Shown here: in pieces, positions 1-7,813 of the stretch
Layout of the letters: the number at the start of each line of letters is the position of its first letter
Position numbering within the stretch: the first letter of the stretch is position 1
Origin: Herbiconiux moechotypicola
GTDB lineage: Bacteria > Actinomycetota > Actinomycetes > Actinomycetales > Microbacteriaceae
Direction of reading: 5' to 3'
Assembly (NCBI RefSeq): GCF_024979255.1
Contig: NZ_JANLCN010000006.1
Span: 62,001 to 126,000 of the forward strand
Length of the DNA: 64,000 bases
The notes under the pieces: model-generated
What the model was told of the DNA's origin: nothing
The model's database searches: none
The model's input: only the letters and a program-made list of their open reading frames with translations
Position numbers and translations under genes: made by a program

Positions 1-1
1 C

Positions 2-433
2 GCCGCACACTTGAGCGATGGTATCGACCCGAGCATGCAAGACGCGTCGATTGTGGTCGCGACGCTCGACTGGATCCTGGCGGAACTCGTCAGGCTGAAC
101 CATACCGTCTCTGCGACTGAGGCTCAGCGCGTCATCGAGGCGTTGGTCCGTCGCGAAGTTCCGATGATTCAGGAGTTCAACGGCAGACCGAGGATCCTCA
201 AGACCCTCAGCCATGCTGATCACCTCCTGGTGCTGTTGTACTGGTGGGGCGATCGACCGATAGCGCGGTCCATTCTGAACTCCTGGCTCCCCGCGAACAT
301 GCGGAAGAATTCCACCCGGGTATTGCGCACGCTTCATGACGGATACTTGATCACTTTGTCGGATGACGAGGCACACATCACCCAACTTGGCCTACGGTCT
401 GTGGAAGAACGTCAACTAATCGGTTCGCTTTAG
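2..433 (+). CDS. Partial hypothetical protein, winged-helix-like C-terminal part
   Basis: I do not recognise this gene. The frame is open to the window edge, so the start may lie upstream; the first internal candidate is TTG at 11, giving 140 residues. The visible part is a helical segment followed by a region (about residues 60-135 from the TTG) with helices and a closing hairpin around GYLITLSDDEAHITQLG, like a winged-helix DNA-binding domain. The G+C content and codon use are clearly lower than in every other gene here, which suggests transfer or an accessory island ending near position 640. A regulator is my guess from the fold only; no function is claimed. Confidence 0.6.
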   Translation, partial: AAHLSDGIDPSMQDASIVVATLDWILAELVRLNHTVSATEAQRVIEALVRREVPMIQEFNGRPRILKTLSHADHLLVLLYWWGDRPIARSILNSWLPANMRKNSTRVLRTLHDGYLITLSDDEAHITQLGLRSVEERQLIGSL

Positions 434-673
434 GCGAAAATCGCTCGATCATACTGACATTGCTCGGGACCTTGGCGTGTGACGTCTTCGCCAGCCCAAA
501 TCCGGAACCGCCCCAGTTCGTGCCAATTCGACACGCGATATATTTCTCTGTCCTGCTGGAGAAGCACGCGTCGGTCGCTGGACAGTCTGTAAATTAGCTT
601 CGTCGAGTTCCGCTTGAACAACTAGACACAAAGCCGACTGTACGTGGCGCACCGAGAACCAGAAGGACACCCG
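434..673. other. AT-richer non-coding stretch at the island boundary
   Basis: No convincing gene lies on either strand. Composition rises from A+T-rich to the 70% G+C typical of the rest at about 640. I see no tRNA, integrase or clear direct repeat that would mark an attachment site, and no promoter I can place firmly for the next gene. Confidence 0.5.
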
Positions 674-1132
674 ATGACCACGACCACCACCGCCCTCCGC
701 CGCACCGGAACGCTCGCACTCGCCGCCGGCTCGCTGCTCGTGGCCGGGGGAGCGGGCGCCTGGGTGGCGGTCACGCAGCAGCTCCGCGCCGAGAAAATCA
801 CGGTGCCGGGCAACGCCCCCGCGCTGAAGGGCAAACTGGTGCAGGGCCCGGCCACGGCCTATGTGGAGGCCCTCGTCATCAAGGGCAACGCCGAGCGCGG
901 TGCCGGCGGCCGCACCTTCGCCGACATCAGTGAGGCCCTCCGTCACGTGGAGCCGGGCTCCGACGAGGAGCGCGCCCTGCGCGGCCAGAGCATGTCGCTC
1001 TCGACCGCCGCGTCGCTGCGCACCTCGCTCATGACCTCGGTACTCGCCTTCGGCGTCAGCGCCCTCGTCACGGGCCTCGGCGCCCTCTTCGTCGTCACCG
1101 GGGCCCAGCTCCGCCGAGTCGACCCGAAGTAG
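674..1132 (+). CDS. Small two-helix membrane protein (family often auto-named LigA)
   Basis: The protein has 152 residues. The start is the ATG at 674, seven bases after AGAAGGA (661-667); an upstream GTG at 644 lacks a ribosome site. One hydrophobic helix lies at about residues 12-32 and a second near residues 118-142, leaving an external loop of about 80 residues between them. Related actinobacterial proteins are often named aromatic ring-opening dioxygenase LigA in databases, but I see no metal site or dioxygenase motif, so that name should not be trusted. Function is unknown. It converges on the TM2 protein gene six bases away. Confidence 0.75.
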   Translation: MTTTTTALRRTGTLALAAGSLLVAGGAGAWVAVTQQLRAEKITVPGNAPALKGKLVQGPATAYVEALVIKGNAERGAGGRTFADISEALRHVEPGSDEERALRGQSMSLSTAASLRTSLMTSVLAFGVSALVTGLGALFVVTGAQLRRVDPK

Positions 1133-1138
1133 TTTCTC

Positions 1139-1492
1139 TCAGCGAATCCCGGCGGCCCGGCGGGCGTTGATGGTCTTCGTCTGCGAGGGCAGCGTGAAGA
1201 GGTCGACGATGGTGCCGATGCCGAGCAGCCCGAAGGTGAGCAGCCACAGGATGCCGCGGCCGATCTTGCCGAGATAGAAGTGCTGCACCCCAGCCACGCC
1301 GATGAGTGTGAAGAGCATGAATGCGTACGCCGCAGCCACGTCCTTCGGCGGCAAAGCGGCGTTGTAGGCCGAAGCCGGAGCCCCGACACCCGGCGCGCCC
1401 GCGGGCGCCGCATAGTGCCCCCACGCCGCGCCGTCCCACCACCGCTGCCGGCCCGTGCCGTCGTCATACCACCCTGCGGGCTGTGCTGTCAT
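1139..1492 (-). CDS. DUF2510/TM2 domain membrane protein
   Basis: The protein has 117 residues. The N-terminus carries the WYDDGTGRQRWWDG motif of DUF2510, a short tryptophan-rich domain. The C-terminal half is a TM2 domain: two membrane helices joined by a tight turn, with the usual HFYLGKIGRGI segment before the second helix. The start ATG at 1492 follows a GGAGG ribosome site, and a longer upstream reading frame has no such signal. TM2 proteins sit in the cytoplasmic membrane, and this family has no settled function. The gene converges with the small membrane protein gene upstream. Confidence 0.85.
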   Translation of the reverse strand: MTAQPAGWYDDGTGRQRWWDGAAWGHYAAPAGAPGVGAPASAYNAALPPKDVAAAYAFMLFTLIGVAGVQHFYLGKIGRGILWLLTFGLLGIGTIVDLFTLPSQTKTINARRAAGIR

Positions 1493-1594
1493 GGCTGCCT
1501 CCGAGTCGCTCGATCGCCGTCGCGTCGAGCATAGCGGCGCGACCTGGACGCGCCACGCCCGTTCGGGGGTGAGCGCCCGCCCGCGCGCGAGCGG

Positions 1595-1600
1595 TACAGT
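1595..1600 (+). promoter_or_regulatory. Probable -10 element for the flavin oxidase gene
   Basis: TACAGT lies 26 bases before the ATG at 1627, which leaves room for a short leader carrying the GAGGA ribosome site at 1616-1620. The -35 region is not clear. Confidence 0.4.
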
Positions 1601-1626
1601 CAGGCGCCGGCACACGAGGAGACCCC

Positions 1627-3045
1627 ATGGACTGGATGCCCCGCACCGAAGACCTCCCGCTCGGCCTCTCGCGCGACGACGACGGATTCGCCCAGGTGAT
1701 CACGGCCGGACTGTTCAACCCCCTCGACGCCGCTCTCGACACCGCGCCCGGCACCGACCCGGCCCTCCCCGAGGAGATCGTCTTCCCCCGATCCGAACGC
1801 GACGTGCTCGAGATCGTGCGCCTCGCCCGCGAGACCGGACGCCGCGTGGCGGTCCGCTCCGGCGGCCACAGCTGGGTGGCCTCCAGCGTGCGCGGAGACG
1901 GCATCCTCATCGATCTCGCCGCCCTCGACCACGTCCGGTTCGACCTCGCCGACCCCGCGCATCCCACCGCCACCGTCGGCCCCGGCGTGCGCGGCCAGAA
2001 CCTCTCCCGCCTCCTCGAGCAGAACGGCGTGGCCTTCCCCGTCGGTCACTGCGGTACACCGGCGGTCGGCGGCTTCCTGCTCGGCGGCGGACTCGGCGTG
2101 AATTGGGGGCACTGGAAGCCCGCGTGCTTCTCGGTGCTCCGGATGCGCGTGGTGACGGCCGCGGGCGAGTCGGTGACGGCGTCGGCCACCGAGAACCCCG
2201 AGCTGTTCTGGCTGGCCCGCGGTGCGGGGCCGGGCTTTCCCGGCGTCGTGACCGAGTTCGAGCTCGCGCTGCAGCCGCTGCCCGGCGGCATCCGGGTCTC
2301 CACCTGGCTCTTCGACCTCGACGATCTCCCCGCGGTCACGGAGTGGGTGACGGAGGCTTCCCGCTCGCTCCCGCCGAACGTGGAGGTGTCGCTCGTGACC
2401 TCGGGTGCGAACCGCCCGGATGGAAGGGGCGCGAGTGACCCGCATCCGTTCGTCGTCGGGGTGGCCGCGACCGCCTTCGCCGACGACGTCGCCGAGGCCG
2501 AACGACTGCTCGCGCCCCTCAGTACAGCACCGACCGCGCTCGAGCACGCCGCTCTCCTCGACGTGCCCTTCTCGGCGCTGCACGAGCCCGTCGACGACAC
2601 CTATCCGGTGGGAGCCCGCTTCCTCGCCGACACCTTCTGGTTCTCCGGCGACCTCCGCGAGGCGATGGCTCCCCTGCAACGACTCATGCGCCGGGCCCCC
2701 TCGGGTCACAGCTACGTGCTCGCCGGAATGCCTGCCAACGGCGCAGGTTCCCGCCTGCTCACGCCGGGCGAGGCGGCGTATGGGATGCACGACACCACGT
2801 GCTTCAACGTGTACACGATCTGGCACGACTCCGCCGACGACGCCGTCAACCGCGCCTGGCTCGACGAGGTGGCGGCGACCCTGCTGCCGATGAGCTCGGG
2901 GCACTTCCTCAACGAGGCCGACATCCGGCGCCGCCCCGAGCGGGTGCCCGCGTCGTTCCGGCCCGCGGACTGGGAGCGGCTGCAGCGGCTGCGGCGCGAG
3001 TGGGACCCGGAGGAGCTGTTCCACGGCTGGCCAGGGGGCGGGTGA
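1627..3045 (+). CDS. FAD-binding oxidoreductase, berberine-bridge-like (PCMH-type)
   Basis: The protein has 472 residues and an ATG preceded by GAGGA. The N-terminal third is a PCMH-type FAD domain. RSGGHSW places His81 where the family attaches FAD through the 8-alpha carbon. Cys142, in GHCGTPAVGG before the GGGLG turn, aligns with the cysteine that forms the second (6-S-cysteinyl) bond in berberine-bridge-type oxidases. The flavin is therefore predicted to be bicovalently bound, as in oxidases acting on bulky alcohols, sugars or alkaloids; the substrate cannot be read from sequence. The C-terminal region ends in a short berberine-type tail. No signal peptide is seen, so it is probably cytoplasmic. 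It stands alone. Confidence 0.85.
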   Translation: MDWMPRTEDLPLGLSRDDDGFAQVITAGLFNPLDAALDTAPGTDPALPEEIVFPRSERDVLEIVRLARETGRRVAVRSGGHSWVASSVRGDGILIDLAALDHVRFDLADPAHPTATVGPGVRGQNLSRLLEQNGVAFPVGHCGTPAVGGFLLGGGLGVNWGHWKPACFSVLRMRVVTAAGESVTASATENPELFWLARGAGPGFPGVVTEFELALQPLPGGIRVSTWLFDLDDLPAVTEWVTEASRSLPPNVEVSLVTSGANRPDGRGASDPHPFVVGVAATAFADDVAEAERLLAPLSTAPTALEHAALLDVPFSALHEPVDDTYPVGARFLADTFWFSGDLREAMAPLQRLMRRAPSGHSYVLAGMPANGAGSRLLTPGEAAYGMHDTTCFNVYTIWHDSADDAVNRAWLDEVAATLLPMSSGHFLNEADIRRRPERVPASFRPADWERLQRLRREWDPEELFHGWPGGG

Positions 3046-3180
3046 GCGCGCGCCGGCTCGTGAGGTCGTCGAACGGTCGAACAAGGGAGGAGATTCGGGG
3101 GAGAGGGCAGTCAGAGGGGCAGGTTGCCGAATTCCCCTCCCGAACTCACGCGATACGCTCGGGAGCGGAGGGATATCGCG

Positions 3181-3954
3181 ATGAACATGATCACCGTCGT
3201 CAAGAACGGCAGGCTCAACCCCGACGTGAGGCTCTGGACAGGCATGTCCGCGATCGCGGTCGGCGGCCTCACGCTGGCCGAGTTCCTGGTGCAGGCGCTC
3301 CTGGTGGGCGCGAGGCCCGCGCTCGACGACAGCGAGGCGCTCGCGGAGTTCATGACGCGCACCGCCAACCAGACCCTGTTCACGATCCTCATCGACACCT
3401 TCCTCATGGCCGCGCTGATCGTGTTCATCTCGGGGTTCCGGCAGCTCATCACGCACACCCGGCCCGATCTGCAGTGGGTGGCGAACATCATGTACGGCTC
3501 GGGGCTGCTGTTCATCGCCGTGACCCTCGTGGGCGACGGGATGGAGGGCGGCACGGCCCTCGACACCATGGGGCTGACCGCAGACGCGTCGTCGTTGCGG
3601 GCGCTCACCGTGGGTCACACCCTCATGTTCGGGTCGATCGGATGCACGCTGAACGCCCTGGTCGCCGGATCGGCGGGCTACCTCACGATCGCGTCGGGTG
3701 CACTGCCGCGCTGGACGGGCGTCATCGCCTATGCGGTGGCCGCTCTCAACCTGCTCTCGGTGCCCACCATGTTCGGCGGCACGAGCCCCGACTCGTTCTT
3801 CGCCGCCGGGGGAGCGGCCACCGCGATGCTCGCGACCTTCCCGTGGCTCGTGTGGGTGGTGTGCGTCGGCTTCGTCGCCATCCGCGACCGGCGACGCCTC
3901 GAGCACCTGCCCGCCGAGGTGCGCGCCCAGCTGGCGGACGGAGCTGCGGCCTGA
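3181..3954 (+). CDS. Polytopic membrane protein of unknown function
   Basis: The protein has 257 residues. I chose the ATG at 3181 because GGAGGG lies eight bases before it; an upstream ATG at 3124 has no ribosome site. About six or seven hydrophobic segments are visible, at roughly residues 20-40, 75-95, 105-125, 135-160, 170-190 and 205-235, and the tail is short, charged and probably cytoplasmic. The layout resembles DUF4386-type membrane proteins, but I cannot confirm that family. It converges on lgt across a repeat-rich gap. Confidence 0.75.
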   Translation: MNMITVVKNGRLNPDVRLWTGMSAIAVGGLTLAEFLVQALLVGARPALDDSEALAEFMTRTANQTLFTILIDTFLMAALIVFISGFRQLITHTRPDLQWVANIMYGSGLLFIAVTLVGDGMEGGTALDTMGLTADASSLRALTVGHTLMFGSIGCTLNALVAGSAGYLTIASGALPRWTGVIAYAVAALNLLSVPTMFGGTSPDSFFAAGGAATAMLATFPWLVWVVCVGFVAIRDRRRLEHLPAEVRAQLADGAAA

Positions 3955-4034
3955 GCCGACCCGCGGACTGAGCAGGCCCACGGCCCGAGCCGGCCGGCCC
4001 GTGGTCAGAGCCGGCCCGCGGCCTGAGGTGGTGT
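3946..4034. repeat. Degenerate 17-bp tandem repeats over the stop codon, possible terminator
   Basis: Imperfect copies of a GCGGxCTGAGCCGGCCC unit start at 3946, 3963, 3980 and 4018, with a longer variant between the last two. The first copy contains the TGA stop of the membrane protein gene (3952-3954). CCACGG at 3978-3983 can pair with CCGTGG at 3999-4004, so the array may also act as a terminator between the two convergent genes. Confidence 0.5.
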
Positions 4035-4041
4035 CGCCGCG

Positions 4042-5055
4042 TCAGTCCTTCGCGGGAGCGGCAGAGCCCGAAGCGGGAGCCGCCGCGGCGAGCTCCTCGT
4101 CGGTCCAGACTCCGGACTCCGACGAACCCTCGCCCTCGTCGGCGGTGACGGCGTCCTCGCCGCCCTTGCCCTTCTTCTTGCGGGGCTCCACCACACGCGG
4201 CCCGCGACCCGGCCGGTAGACCGAGTTCTCGAGGCCGGGGTGACGGCGCGACTGCACCGCGAAGAGAACGATGCCGAGGGCGATCGCGACGAACGAGGCC
4301 CACACGTTGGCGGGGATGCCGAGGAACCCGTCGCTCGTGGGGTCGATGCGGATGGCTTCGAGCCAGCTGCGGCCGAGCCCGTACCAGATGAGGTAGAGCG
4401 CGAACAGCTTGCCCCAGCGCAGCGCGAAGCGACGCTCGAGCAGCAGGAGCAGAGCGATGCCCACCACGTTCCAGATGATCTCGTAGAGGAACAGAGGGTG
4501 GAACAGCGTGCCGTCGGCCAGCCCGGCCGGGAACTTGGCGTTGTCGGACTCGATCTCGAGGCCCCACGGCAGCGTGGTCGGCAGGCCGAACAGCTCGTGG
4601 TTGACGTAGTTGCCGAGGCGGCCGATGGCCTGGGCGAGTAGCATCGCGGGTGCCAGCGCGTCGGCGAACGACCAGAGCCGGATGCCCGACATGCGGCAGC
4701 CGATCCAGGCACCGATCGCGCCCCCGATCAGCGACCCGTAGAGGGCGTTCCCGCCGTCCCAGATGGCGAACACGTCGAGGAGGTTCGCGCCCGGGTAGAA
4801 GTAGTCGCCCAGGTGCGTGAACACGTGGTAGAAACGTGCACCGATGATGCCGAGCGGCACCGCCCACAGCACGATGTCGACGACCACTCCGGGCTCGCCG
4901 CCGCGCTGGGTCAGCCTGCGGTTCACCCAGAACATCGCGACGATGATGCCGGCGAGGATGCAGAGCGCGTAGGTGTGGATCGTGAGCGGACCGATCGAGA
5001 ACGACTGGAACACCGGATCGGGGCTCGGGATGCTGAGCGGGCTGATGAAGGGCAC
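4042..5055 (-). CDS. lgt: Prolipoprotein diacylglyceryl transferase
   Basis: Lgt moves diacylglyceryl from phosphatidylglycerol to the lipobox cysteine of prolipoproteins in the cytoplasmic membrane. The core shows several membrane helices, the YHVFTH segment and the family signature QAIGRLGNYVNHELFG. The tail of about 70 residues is charged and low in complexity, as is common in actinobacteria. I prefer the GTG at 5055, giving 337 residues, because homologues have only a few residues before the SIPSP segment and a TAGAAT hexamer (complement of 5061-5066) lies just upstream; GTG at 5085 is the alternative. Its clients in this window include the binding protein, EfeO and two further lipoproteins. 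Confidence 0.93.
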   Translation of the reverse strand: MPFISPLSIPSPDPVFQSFSIGPLTIHTYALCILAGIIVAMFWVNRRLTQRGGEPGVVVDIVLWAVPLGIIGARFYHVFTHLGDYFYPGANLLDVFAIWDGGNALYGSLIGGAIGAWIGCRMSGIRLWSFADALAPAMLLAQAIGRLGNYVNHELFGLPTTLPWGLEIESDNAKFPAGLADGTLFHPLFLYEIIWNVVGIALLLLLERRFALRWGKLFALYLIWYGLGRSWLEAIRIDPTSDGFLGIPANVWASFVAIALGIVLFAVQSRRHPGLENSVYRPGRGPRVVEPRKKKGKGGEDAVTADEGEGSSESGVWTDEELAAAAPASGSAAPAKD

Positions 5056-5118
5056 GCTGAATTCTAAGGCGTGAGGGCCCCACACGCCGAACCAGTAGCC
5101 TCCCGCGCACCCACCCGG

Positions 5119-5131
5119 CTATGATTCATAG
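5119..5131. promoter_or_regulatory. 13-bp palindrome ahead of the cold-shock gene
   Basis: CTATGATTCATAG is a perfect inverted repeat around a central T and contains a TATGAT that could serve as a -10 for the cold-shock gene about 100 bases downstream. It lies between the divergent lgt and cold-shock genes and may be an operator or part of a long, structured leader. Confidence 0.4.
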
Positions 5132-5227
5132 CAGTTGTTGTGTTGGCTTGTTTTCGAATGCGGAAGAAAGTTTGACCGCGACGGTAGGCTCCGACTGGCG
5201 GGGCCGCTTACCTCGAAAGAGAAAACA

Positions 5228-5434
5228 ATGGCCACTGGCACCGTTAAATGGTTCAACTCCGAGAAGGGCTTCGGCTTCATCTCTCCCGACGACGGGGGCG
5301 AGGACGTCTTCGCCCACCACTCCGGCATCGCCGGCTCGGGCTACAAGAACCTCGAAGAGAACCAGCGCGTCGAGTTCGACGTGACGCAGGGCCGCAAGGG
5401 CCTGCAGGCGGAGAACATCACGCCCATCCGCTGA
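5228..5434 (+). CDS. cspA: Cold-shock protein (CspA family)
   Basis: The protein has 68 residues, a single cold-shock OB-fold. The RNA-binding motifs KGFGFI (RNP1) and DVFAHH (RNP2) are intact, and the start [10 protein letters not shown] is typical. It binds single-stranded nucleic acid and melts RNA structure in the cytoplasm. The gene stands alone: about 100 bases of leader precede the ATG if the TATGAT at 5120-5125 is the -10, which is common for cold-regulated csp genes, and a strong terminator follows. The ribosome site is weak (AAGAGA). Whether it is induced by cold or constitutive cannot be decided from sequence. Confidence 0.95.
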   Translation: MATGTVKWFNSEKGFGFISPDDGGEDVFAHHSGIAGSGYKNLEENQRVEFDVTQGRKGLQAENITPIR

Positions 5435-5450
5435 TCTCCCCAGCACTCGC

Positions 5451-5488
5451 CGAACGGCCCGTCCCGACATTCCGGGGCGGGCCGTTCG
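5451..5488 (+). terminator. Strong hairpin terminator after cspA
   Basis: A 16-bp stem (5451-5466 with 5473-5488, one G-U pair) encloses a six-base loop. There is no U-tract, as is usual for actinobacterial terminators. Confidence 0.85.
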
Positions 5489-5595
5489 CCGTCTGCCGGG
5501 TAACGCGCAGCTTCACCCCGTAGTGTCACAGCATCTGAGGGCACCTGCTCGACATCGCGGCTGGGAAGTCGACCCGACACCAGTGAGCAGGCTCC

Positions 5596-6696
5596 ATGAG
5601 CGTCACCAGCAGTCCTTCCCCGCGTGCCACCCGGCCCCGCCAGACCGGCTCCGCGCATCCGACCGCCGCCTACTCGGAGCTCCTCGCGACCGCCAAAGAC
5701 ATGGGGCTCATGCGCCGCCGGCGAGGGTTCTACCTCGGTCTCTTCGGCGTGCTGCTCCTGGCCCTGGGCGGAGCAGTGACCGGATTCGTGCTCCTCGGCG
5801 ACAGCTGGTTCCAGCTTCTCATCGCGGGAGCGCTCGGCATCATCTTCACCCAGTTCGCCTTCCTGGCCCACGAGGCGTCGCACCGCCAGGTGTTCACCTC
5901 GGGCAAGGCCAACGACCGTGCCGGCCGTGCGCTCGCGACCGCCTTCGTGGGCATGAGCTACTCCTGGTGGATGAGCAAGCACACCCGCCACCACGGCAAC
6001 CCCAACACGGTCGGCAAAGATCCCGACATCGCGCGCGACACCGTCTCCTTCCTCGAGGAGGACGCCGCGAAGACCCGGGGCGCGATGGCCTGGCTCACGC
6101 GCCGTCAGGGTTACGCGCTCTACCCGCTGCTGCTGCTCGAGGGCATCAACCTGCACTACCTCTCGTTCAAGACCCTGTTCGGTCGCCGGCCGGTGGAGGG
6201 CCGCGGTCTCGAGCTCTCGTTCATCGGTCTCCGGCTTGCGGCCTACCTCGCGGCGGTGTTCCTCGTGCTGCCGCTCGGCATGGCCTTCGCCTTCCTCGGC
6301 GTGCAGCTGGCCGTGTTCGGCTTCTACATGGGCGCCTCGTTCGCTCCGAACCACGTCGGCATGACCGTGTTCCCCGCCGGGTCCCGCCTCGACTTCCTCT
6401 CCAAGCAGGTGCTCTCCTCACGCAACATCACGGGCGGCTGGGCGATGACGACCCTCATGGGCGGTCTCGACCTGCAGGTCGAGCACCACCTCTTCCCGAG
6501 CATGCCGCGACCGGCTCTCGTGCGCGTGCGCCCGATGGTGGAGGAGTACTGCGCCACCCACAAGATCCCCTACACCCAGACCTCGCTCCTCGAGGCGCAC
6601 AAGCAGGTCGTCGCGTACCTGAACCGGGTGGGGCTCGCCGCTCCCGACCCGTTCGACTGCCCGATGGTCAACCAGTTCCGCACGCGCCGGGCCTGA
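5596..6696 (+). CDS. Membrane fatty-acid desaturase
   Basis: The protein has 366 residues. The three histidine boxes of the di-iron desaturases are all present: HEASH at 92-96, HTRHH at 129-133 and QVEHH at 294-298. Pairs of hydrophobic segments flank them (about 48-90 and 205-250), so the active site faces the cytoplasm. The enzyme puts a cis double bond into acyl chains using O2 and electrons from ferredoxin or a reductase. The glutamine in the third box is typical of front-end or acyl-lipid types, but the position of the double bond cannot be read. The ribosome site before ATG 5596 is weak. No reductase gene is adjacent. It may act in membrane-fluidity control, being next to a cold-shock gene. 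Confidence 0.9.
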   Translation: MSVTSSPSPRATRPRQTGSAHPTAAYSELLATAKDMGLMRRRRGFYLGLFGVLLLALGGAVTGFVLLGDSWFQLLIAGALGIIFTQFAFLAHEASHRQVFTSGKANDRAGRALATAFVGMSYSWWMSKHTRHHGNPNTVGKDPDIARDTVSFLEEDAAKTRGAMAWLTRRQGYALYPLLLLEGINLHYLSFKTLFGRRPVEGRGLELSFIGLRLAAYLAAVFLVLPLGMAFAFLGVQLAVFGFYMGASFAPNHVGMTVFPAGSRLDFLSKQVLSSRNITGGWAMTTLMGGLDLQVEHHLFPSMPRPALVRVRPMVEEYCATHKIPYTQTSLLEAHKQVVAYLNRVGLAAPDPFDCPMVNQFRTRRA

Positions 6697-6725
6697 GTGC
6701 CCGCGCGCCGGGCCTGAGCGCCCGC
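6684..6725 (+). repeat. 21-bp tandem duplication across the desaturase stop codon
   Basis: The unit GCGCCGGGCCTGAGYGCCCGC occurs at 6684-6704 and 6705-6725 with one difference. The first copy holds the TGA stop; the second places another TGA in frame 21 bases on. Confidence 0.8.
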
Positions 6726-6731
6726 TATCGT
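6726..6731 (+). promoter_or_regulatory. -10 TATCGT for copC, probably leaderless
   Basis: TATCGT ends six bases before GTG 6738, so transcription should start at or next to the start codon. Confidence 0.55.
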
Positions 6732-6737
6732 GGCGGG

Positions 6738-7460
6738 GTGAGCACCCCGTCGCGACTCCTGACCGCATCCCTCTCGGCCGCCGCCGCGATCGGCCTCGCG
6801 GTCGTGCCCGCGACCGCCGCGCTCGCGCACGACGACCTCGCCTCCTCCAGCCCCGCGGCCGACTCCTCGATCACCGCCGACCCCGGTGTCGTCACCCTCG
6901 ACTTCACCGAGACGCTGCTCACCGTCGGCGGCACCCCTGACGGGGGCAGCCCCGACGGCTTCGCCATCCAGGTGGTCGACCCCGAGGGCATGCACTACGA
7001 GTCGGGGTGCGTGACGGTCCAGGATGCGCAGAGCAGCACCCCGGTCGCACTCGGCGACGCGGGCGGCTACGTGGTGCTGTGGCAGGTCGTCTCCTCCGAC
7101 GGGCACCCCACCTCGGGCCAGTTCGAGTTCGACTACGAGCCGACGACGCTCGACGGAGCCGCCGACGGCCTCACGAACGCACCGGTCTGCGGCGACGCCT
7201 GGGCGGGCGACCCCGACGGCACGCCCACACCGACTGCGGCGCCTGCCACCCCGACCGAGACCGCGGCGGAGCCGGAGGCCACCGCGTCGCCGACGACGGA
7301 CTCGGCCGCCGGAGACCCCACCGGCACCGCCGTGCCCCTGGTCGCCGGGGGCGCGCTGCCGTGGCCCGTCGTGGTGCTCGTCGCCCTCGTGGGGGCCGGC
7401 CTCATCGCCTCGATCATCGTGCTCGTGCTCCGGCGGCAGCGCGGCGGCTTCGGCCAGTAG
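6738..7460 (+). CDS. Copper resistance protein CopC domain, membrane-anchored
   Basis: The protein has 240 residues. A signal peptide (about residues 1-30) ends in ALA, so the mature protein begins at His31, as expected for CopC proteins that bind Cu(II) with the N-terminal histidine. A CopC-type beta-sandwich follows (about 31-135, with the typical HDDLASSSPAADSSI start and a later HPTSGQFEF strand). Then come a Thr/Pro/Ala-rich linker and one C-terminal membrane helix (about 210-232). No CopD gene is adjacent. It is likely an extracellular copper-binding protein held at the membrane. Use of GTG 6738 rests on the signal peptide and on the -10 placement. Confidence 0.88.
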   Translation: MSTPSRLLTASLSAAAAIGLAVVPATAALAHDDLASSSPAADSSITADPGVVTLDFTETLLTVGGTPDGGSPDGFAIQVVDPEGMHYESGCVTVQDAQSSTPVALGDAGGYVVLWQVVSSDGHPTSGQFEFDYEPTTLDGAADGLTNAPVCGDAWAGDPDGTPTPTAAPATPTETAAEPEATASPTTDSAAGDPTGTAVPLVAGGALPWPVVVLVALVGAGLIASIIVLVLRRQRGGFGQ

Positions 7461-7472
7461 CACCACCCGCGC

Positions 7473-7478
7473 TATGCT
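7473..7478 (+). promoter_or_regulatory. Probable -10 element of the gcv operon
   Basis: TATGCT lies about 60 bases before the riboswitch, which suits a transcript starting near 7485. The -35 region is poorly defined. Confidence 0.4.
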
Positions 7479-7537
7479 CGTGGCACAGCACCCCTCAGCA
7501 GCACCCCTCAACTGAACACCGACCGGCCATCAGTTCC

Positions 7538-7750
7538 CAGCGGGAGAGCCGCCACCGTCGTCACGACGCACGCGGCACCGAAGGAGCAATCCTCCCCGAT
7601 AATCTCTCAGGTCCTCGTACCGCTTCGACCTGGCCACTCTGGAAAGCAGTCGCGGCATCGACAGCGGCTCGCCCACGGTGAAAGCACGCAGCCCCACCCG
7701 CACGGTGGAGGGCGTGTGAATCTCTCAGGCCCGATGACAGAGGGGGAGTT
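7538..7750 (+). promoter_or_regulatory. Tandem glycine riboswitch
   Basis: Two aptamers stand in tandem, as in the gcvT-type glycine riboswitch. Aptamer 1 opens with CGGGAGAG at 7541, has CCGAAGGAGCAA near 7579 and closes with AATCTCTCAGG at 7601 and CTGGAAAG at 7640. Aptamer 2 has GGTGAAAGC near 7678, AATCTCTCAGG at 7719 and GATGACAGAGGGGGAG at 7733-7748. It sits directly upstream of gcvT, so glycine binding is expected to switch the operon on. Confidence 0.93.
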
Positions 7751-7813
7751 CTCGACAGCGCATCCGCGCAGATCGTTCGTGCCGGCCGGTCCGGCGCAGC
7801 AGAAGGAGAACTC

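Noticed and set aside
674-1132. Annotation as aromatic ring-opening dioxygenase LigA
   Set aside because: The protein is a short two-helix membrane protein without any metal or dioxygenase motif; the name is a database artefact.
1600-3981. A 793-residue open frame on the minus strand opposite the flavin oxidase
   Set aside because: It is a shadow of the high-GC coding strand: its composition is His/Arg/Gly-rich without domains, and the plus-strand genes carry clear motifs.
5523-7460. A single long plus-strand frame joining the desaturase region to CopC
   Set aside because: Only its last part (from 6738) has a signal peptide and CopC domain; the front part runs in the wrong frame through the desaturase gene.
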